In this document: in pieces, positions 59,196 through 64,000 of the stretch
How positions within the stretch are numbered: position 1 is the stretch's first letter
Layout: every line of letters begins with the position of its first letter
Source of the DNA: Oscillospiraceae bacterium
Lineage (GTDB): Bacteria > Bacillota > Clostridia > Oscillospirales > Acutalibacteraceae
DNA length: 64,000 nt
NCBI GenBank assembly: GCA_015066515.1
Contig: SVOH01000009.1
Location: 1 to 64,000, forward strand
Direction of reading: 5' to 3'
Notes under the pieces: generated by a model
The model's database searches: none
Told to the model about the DNA's origin: nothing
What the model saw: only the letters and a program-made list of their open reading frames with translations
Position numbers and translations under genes: made by a program

Positions 59196-60005
59196 TTAGG
59201 AATTATTTTTACTTTTTGCGTACTCTTTTGGTGTAATTCCATACTTTTCTTTAAAGCGACGGCTAAAATTACGCACGGTACCAAAACCGCTTTCAAGGCA
59301 AGCGTCAATTACCCTATTTCCATTTCTGAGTAGCTTTTTGGCATAGTCAAAACGCTTTTCCGCGAGATAATCGTTAAAGCACACACCGGTTCGTCGCTTG
59401 AATTCGCGGCTAAAATATGCCGGCGAAATATTAAACCTGTCTTTTATTACGTTAAGGGTAATTTCTTGTCTGAAATTTATATTTATATATCCTATCGCTT
59501 GCGAAACGCTGTCTGAAGCATACTTTTGTTCAAAGCTAAATGCCTTACCGCCAAAAAGGTCAAGAATAATTATTTCTATAACATTTTTAATTTGTAAAAT
59601 AGCGTAGTTACGGTTAGCTTTAAAAACCTTTACAAGATATTCTAAATCGGCAACCGTTTTCTCGCCTACACCCTTTACAATATCGGCATTAAGGAAGCCA
59701 AGTATTTGTGCAATTTCGGGTGACATATCTTTGGCAAAAAAATGCAGCGTTATGGTTTTTATATTTTGGGTTTCAAAGCCGTGAAAATCCATAGGGGTAA
59801 TAAACAGCAAATCACCCTTTTGTACAGAATATGACCTGTCGTTTATAAGATGGGTGCCGCTACCCTCGGTTATATATTCTATTTCATAAAAATCATGCTG
59901 ATGTACAGGATGATTTTGTTGCATAATGTTTTCATTAACCAAAAAATCTCCAATTTTTCTCCAATTGTTTTGATTATAGATTAAAGGAACTGTTTTCTTT
60001 TTCAT
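59196..60005 (-). CDS. AraC-family transcriptional regulator
   Basis: Cupin-like N-terminus; ISPAYFSREFKRRTGVCFNDYLAEKRFDYAKKLL...FGTVRNFSRRFKEKYGITPKEYA. Confidence 0.93.
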   Translation of the reverse strand: MKKKTVPLIYNQNNWRKIGDFLVNENIMQQNHPVHQHDFYEIEYITEGSGTHLINDRSYSVQKGDLLFITPMDFHGFETQNIKTITLHFFAKDMSPEIAQILGFLNADIVKGVGEKTVADLEYLVKVFKANRNYAILQIKNVIEIIILDLFGGKAFSFEQKYASDSVSQAIGYININFRQEITLNVIKDRFNISPAYFSREFKRRTGVCFNDYLAEKRFDYAKKLLRNGNRVIDACLESGFGTVRNFSRRFKEKYGITPKEYAKSKNNS

Positions 60006-60008
60006 ATC

Positions 60009-60923
60009 TTACTTTACCGTTTCAATTTTTATAATTTCTATATCGCCCGTATCGGTTGTAATTTCACATTTACCGCCGTTCGTAGTTTTTGGGACATCAA
60101 TATCGCCAGTATCGGTTTTACATATAAACACTTTATCAGTAAGCAGAGTACCGCTTACGTCACCCGTGTCGGTCGTTATAAAAATCTCACCCGCATCACA
60201 CGCGACAAACCTTATATCACCCGTACTTCTTTTAATATTAAAGTCTTTTGCCGCTATAACGTCTGTTAGTTTTATATCGCCTGTATTGCCGTTTGATACT
60301 AAAGAATTGCAGTTTACATTAGTTAAATACGTTTCACCGGTATCGGTTTCAAGCGTTATGTTTTGTGCTGTGATATCTTGTATTTTAACATCGCCCGTAT
60401 CGGTGGTTATATCAAGCGTATCAAATACCTGTGACAGCAGTTGAATGTCGCCTGTATCGGTTTCGATATCTACGTTACCAAATGTAAAATCTTTTTGTAT
60501 TACTATATCACTTGTTGATGCCTCTATATTAAGTAAATCATAACTATCCTTTGGTAAGTGAATTGTTAGTGACGGCGACATAGTAAAAACACCAATATAA
60601 TCATACCATTTGCGGCTATCTTCTAACGAAATCATAAGAGTGCCATTTTCTACCGTGATTATGTGCCTTGTCTTTTCTGTATCAATAGAAACTATCATAC
60701 AGTCATTGTTTTCAGAACGCACAAACTCTATGTTAGAAGTGTCTACGTCAATTTTAATATTTGTAAAATCTTCGGCAAAAATGTGTTCGTTAGATATGTA
60801 TTTTTGCGTATTAAGATTATTAAAATCAAAACTCATTTCGGCAAGTGATACTGTGCTTATTAAAGCGCCCAAAACTATTAAAGAAACGGCTATAATTATC
60901 CATACTATTTTAGATTTTTTCAT
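60009..60923 (-). CDS. DUF4097-type beta-strand repeat protein, membrane-anchored
   Basis: N-terminal TM then repeated TDTGDI units; ATG at 60923 with AAAGGGTG SD. Confidence 0.85.
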   Translation of the reverse strand: MKKSKIVWIIIAVSLIVLGALISTVSLAEMSFDFNNLNTQKYISNEHIFAEDFTNIKIDVDTSNIEFVRSENNDCMIVSIDTEKTRHIITVENGTLMISLEDSRKWYDYIGVFTMSPSLTIHLPKDSYDLLNIEASTSDIVIQKDFTFGNVDIETDTGDIQLLSQVFDTLDITTDTGDVKIQDITAQNITLETDTGETYLTNVNCNSLVSNGNTGDIKLTDVIAAKDFNIKRSTGDIRFVACDAGEIFITTDTGDVSGTLLTDKVFICKTDTGDIDVPKTTNGGKCEITTDTGDIEIIKIETVK

Positions 60924-61521
60924 TACTGTCACCCTTTCTTATAAAGCAGCTTTTTACGCAAAGCCATATTTTTTTACTTGTCCAAATAAGACCCTTAGCT
61001 ACCAAATTTGATACCATAAACATAAATATACCAAGTCCCAAACACAGTAATCCGGCTCCAAGCATAAATGCACCTACTGCACCCTTACCCAGACATATAA
61101 ATACTACTCCCGAAACCACACCGCCAACAGCAGATGCTACAAAAGCGGCGGCCACACTGTATAGGCTTATTATAACAGACCACAACGATACATAAACCGC
61201 AAACACAACAGCCATTACTGCAATAATAAGCGATAACCATATCGGTGAACCGAGAATAAGCAGCACAATTTCTAATGCACTGATTCGACGTTTTGGTTTT
61301 ATTTTTTGCCGCACAAGCTTTGTAATTGGAATGTCTGCTAAAATTTGTTTTGCAATCTCTTGAGGCTCGCCTATGGCGGCTACCGCCTCTTGCTCGCCTA
61401 AACCATCTTCTATCAAGTCGTCTATCATTTCGCTGTAAAAATCTAATGACTTTTGAATATCATCATCGGGCAGACCTACAAGCGCATTTTTAAGCGCATC
61501 TAAAAACTCGTGTTTGTTCAT
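60910..61521 (-). CDS. DUF1700 domain-containing membrane protein
   Basis: MNKHEFLDALKNALVGLPDDDIQKSLDFYSEMIDDLIEDGLGEQEAVAAIGEPQEIAKQIL plus TM segments. Confidence 0.88.
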   Translation of the reverse strand: MNKHEFLDALKNALVGLPDDDIQKSLDFYSEMIDDLIEDGLGEQEAVAAIGEPQEIAKQILADIPITKLVRQKIKPKRRISALEIVLLILGSPIWLSLIIAVMAVVFAVYVSLWSVIISLYSVAAAFVASAVGGVVSGVVFICLGKGAVGAFMLGAGLLCLGLGIFMFMVSNLVAKGLIWTSKKIWLCVKSCFIRKGDSNEKI

Positions 61522-61832
61522 TTTTCTTCCTCCCTTGTCACAAAGTTATAGATACCGATTATCTCTTGCCACTCGCATTTAAAATCTTCTATTCGTTTTA
61601 AGCCTAATTCGGTTATATGGTAATATTTTCGCAGTCTGCCATTGTGCTCGGCAGTACGCACGGTAAGTAAATCGGCCGTTTCAAGTCGTCGTAAAATAGG
61701 ATAGAGCGTCGACTCTGAAATCTCGACAAAAGGCTTCATATCTTTTATAATCTGATACCCGTAAGAATCCTCTCCCTTTATGGCCGAAAGAACACAAATA
61801 TCTAATAGTCCACGTTTAAGTTGAATATCCAT
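61518..61832 (-). CDS. PadR-family transcriptional regulator
   Basis: LKRGLLDICVLSAIKGEDSYGYQIIKDM...ISESTLYPILRRLE; ATG at 61832 with AAAGGGAGG SD. Confidence 0.93.
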   Translation of the reverse strand: MDIQLKRGLLDICVLSAIKGEDSYGYQIIKDMKPFVEISESTLYPILRRLETADLLTVRTAEHNGRLRKYYHITELGLKRIEDFKCEWQEIIGIYNFVTREEEK

Positions 61833-61851
61833 ACGATACCTCCCTTTGTAT

Positions 61852-61874
61852 AATACTATACAACGCATAGTATT
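61852..61874. promoter_or_regulatory. Putative PadR operator
   Basis: Perfect inverted repeat AATACTAT-7-ATAGTATT just upstream of the padR-like gene. Confidence 0.6.
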
Positions 61875-61918
61875 ATTTGTCAAGCGACATTTTTTTGCAC
61901 TTGTATTATATAGAAAAA

Positions 61919-61938
61919 GGCGCGGATTAATCCGCGCC
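61919..61938 (-). terminator. Perfect 20-bp GC-rich palindrome; likely serpin terminator and possibly a dispersed intergenic palindrome
   Basis: GGCGCGGATTAATCCGCGCC followed on minus strand by TTTTT. Confidence 0.65.
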
Positions 61939-61952
61939 CTACAGTATATTAT

Positions 61953-63212
61953 TTAGTTTTCTACACTCATAACCGTACCCATAAATATAGGCACATTGTT
62001 TTGGCAATCAATTATCACATAAACAAACGGTCGGTCAAGGTGGACTGTTTTTATTTCTTTATCCACATTAACAAGCGCTGTCTTTTTCTTTATTCTTGTT
62101 TCGGTTGCCGCTGCCGCTTTAGTGCCGTCTTCATTAACACCGATAAATGTTTTGTGAAGAACTTCGCCAATATAAAGGTGAGCTCCCGTTGCGTGACCTA
62201 ATTTTGATAAATCGGCTTTGTCTTCATCAAATGCCAACGGCATACCCATTTGTTTTAAATTCTCGTTTAGTGTTATTTCGTATTTATGTTCAAACTTTGG
62301 TATTGCCGCGTTTACTATAACATTGGGTTTACTCACAAGAAGATTGCTTATTTTTTCACCGTTAAGTAAATTCACATATTTAGAAATAGTAATATTTTCG
62401 TTTGGAAGCAGTGCCACAAAAGCATACTTGCAATCATAATAATACTTTGAAAAGCCTACTGTGTTTTCGTCTTCGTGATATAGGGTTTCTGTACTGTACA
62501 TAAACTTTACGTTCTGCGTTGTGCCGTCTTCTTGCGTAAACACACCCGATTTTACGTTGGCATCTTTATATTTTGTCGACCACTCCGCATCAAAGGTTAA
62601 CGCGTTTATCAAAAACATTACATCGTCATCTTCAATTTTTTCAACAATTTCAGGTATCATTTTTTCGGTTTTAAGGCTTGCCCATTTGTTTATATCGTTC
62701 AAGGTTGACTTTTTTGAAAAATCAGCCTCATAAATATTGGCATCGTAATAGTTTGCATTGGTTTGTAAAAAAACTTGATTAGCTTTAAAATCTTTTGCTT
62801 TGCTAAACCATATCGAATTTGCAAGATTTAATTTATATTTTTCGCCCTGCGGCAAAGCATTTTTATAACTGTACAAATATTCGTTTAAATCATTTATCGG
62901 CATACCCAAAACATCTTCCATTTCTGCAAGAGTGTCGCCATCTGCACCGTTTGCCGTCATTGCAAGGGAGTACATAACCGATAGGGGTGAAGTAAGCGTG
63001 TTTTTGCCACTTTGCTCGCACTCTTTAAAAAGGCGCACCGCAAAATCGATAGCAGCAATATTGCCGTTTTGAAGGTCGGTAATGGGCTTTGTTTTTTGAG
63101 CGGTTATATCTTTCATAAGATTTTGTGACTTTATATTGCCGCAACCAACAAGATTAAGACATAAGATAAAAATCAACAAAAACGATATAAGCATAAACAG
63201 TTTTTTCTTCAC
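61953..63212 (-). CDS. Serpin (serine protease inhibitor) lipoprotein
   Basis: Lipobox LNLVGC; SPLSVMYSLAMTANGADGDT; RCL hinge EDGTKAAAATE; DRPFVYVI. Confidence 0.93.
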   Translation of the reverse strand: MKKKLFMLISFLLIFILCLNLVGCGNIKSQNLMKDITAQKTKPITDLQNGNIAAIDFAVRLFKECEQSGKNTLTSPLSVMYSLAMTANGADGDTLAEMEDVLGMPINDLNEYLYSYKNALPQGEKYKLNLANSIWFSKAKDFKANQVFLQTNANYYDANIYEADFSKKSTLNDINKWASLKTEKMIPEIVEKIEDDDVMFLINALTFDAEWSTKYKDANVKSGVFTQEDGTTQNVKFMYSTETLYHEDENTVGFSKYYYDCKYAFVALLPNENITISKYVNLLNGEKISNLLVSKPNVIVNAAIPKFEHKYEITLNENLKQMGMPLAFDEDKADLSKLGHATGAHLYIGEVLHKTFIGVNEDGTKAAAATETRIKKKTALVNVDKEIKTVHLDRPFVYVIIDCQNNVPIFMGTVMSVEN

Positions 63213-63267
63213 ATTATCTCCTCCTTACATTTGTATTCTAATATAAATACACCTAAAAAGCAAGGAA

Positions 63268-63294
63268 AAACGGGAGACGCTATGTCTCCCGTTT
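63268..63294 (-). terminator. Terminator of the GltS-like gene
   Basis: AAACGGGAGAC / GTCTCCCGTTT. Confidence 0.8.
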
Positions 63295-63321
63295 GAAAAA
63301 TGTTTATTTTTAAGATGTGTC

Positions 63322-64000
63322 TTACTCTGCCTCGTCTACCCATTCTTCAACAGTAGAATTTTTGTATTTCTTTTTAAGGATTCTTCTACGGAATATAAAT
63401 ATTGTATATACAAGCCATAACACAAAGAAAATTGCGCAAGCGATTATTGTGTGGGTTAGTGATTTTCCTGCAAAAGCAAGAAGCAGTAACAGTGGCGCAA
63501 TCATAACCATAGCCGGAAAATTAGAAAGGATATACAGGCTTGACGTTGGTGTGCGAAGACCGGGATCTACCTCTTTCATCAAAATCATACCGTTTGATGC
63601 AGTTCCTGTAAGTGTGCCAAAGCTCATTAAGAACATTTCGTGCTCAAAGCCCTTAAAGCATTCTTTAGAAGCCAGACGAATATATGCGTATGTAATTACA
63701 GCGCCTACTACACTTAAAATTATAACCGGTAAAATATAATTTTTTATATCGTTAATTTCAATAGCCGCAACACCCGCAACAATCATAAGGTCAAACATAA
63801 AGCCTGAAATACGATCCATCTGATAATTGTTGATATGCTCACGGTTCATCAGTTTACTTTTACGCAAGCTTTTTACAACAAGCTTAATAAGCATAGCCGC
63901 CAAAGATGCCCATAAGAAGTTAAAGCCCCAGGCAATTTTATTTGTAAAATCAGAAAGCGAACCCAGTAAATACATAAACCCAAACGAAAGCGCATACGCA
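63322..64000 (-). CDS. Sodium:glutamate symporter (GltS)-like membrane protein, N-terminus beyond right edge (partial)
   Basis: Frame stays open past the listed ATG (…AYALSFGFMYLLGSL); FMFDLMIVAGVAAI, SFGTLTGTASNGMILMKEVDP resemble GltS C-terminal half. Confidence 0.65.
   Translation of the reverse strand, partial: AYALSFGFMYLLGSLSDFTNKIAWGFNFLWASLAAMLIKLVVKSLRKSKLMNREHINNYQMDRISGFMFDLMIVAGVAAIEINDIKNYILPVIILSVVGAVITYAYIRLASKECFKGFEHEMFLMSFGTLTGTASNGMILMKEVDPGLRTPTSSLYILSNFPAMVMIAPLLLLLAFAGKSLTHTIIACAIFFVLWLVYTIFIFRRRILKKKYKNSTVEEWVDEAE

Noticed and set aside
60009-60500. Repeated GTATCGG-type DNA considered as a noncoding repeat array
   Set aside because: Explained by in-frame TDTGDI repeats of the DUF4097 protein.
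1-64000. tRNA, rRNA and prophage genes
   Set aside because: No clover-leaf-like tRNA, rRNA segment, integrase or phage structural gene was recognised by eye; a tRNAscan/Infernal run would be needed for certainty.

Overview
The window is a low-GC Gram-positive (Clostridia-like, probably gut) chromosome segment. I saw no rRNA or tRNA genes and no CRISPR array. Main content: (1) Six giant secreted surface proteins built from repeated 'G-x-G-[ST]-x-x-[DN]-P-Y-I-I ... F-x-G-x-F-D-G-[ND]-G ... IKN' beta-helix/GLUG-like modules; one is cut by the left edge, and another has a cohesin-like N-terminus. (2) A four-gene operon present twice in the same order and strand: Cys-rich giant surface protein A, permease-less solute-binding lipoprotein, giant surface protein B with InlB-type repeat and CBM-like domain, then GH16-like lipoprotein. 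The two copies flank a plus-strand ABC / GldF-like / GldG-like / DUF4340 operon. This duplicated cassette is my best candidate for an undescribed system. (3) A sigma factor with a membrane beta-propeller partner, glutamine synthetase III and an LCP-like protein. (4) A cytoplasmic glycan (probably N-glycan) catabolism region: GH95, MFS, phosphatase, amidohydrolase, GH38, a DUF6259-like putative glycosidase, tandem GH130 and an AraC regulator, with a three-gene Type II restriction-modification module inside it. (5) A PadR/DUF1700/DUF4097 operon, a serpin lipoprotein and the end of a GltS-like transporter. All family names come from reading motifs by eye; no database search was run.
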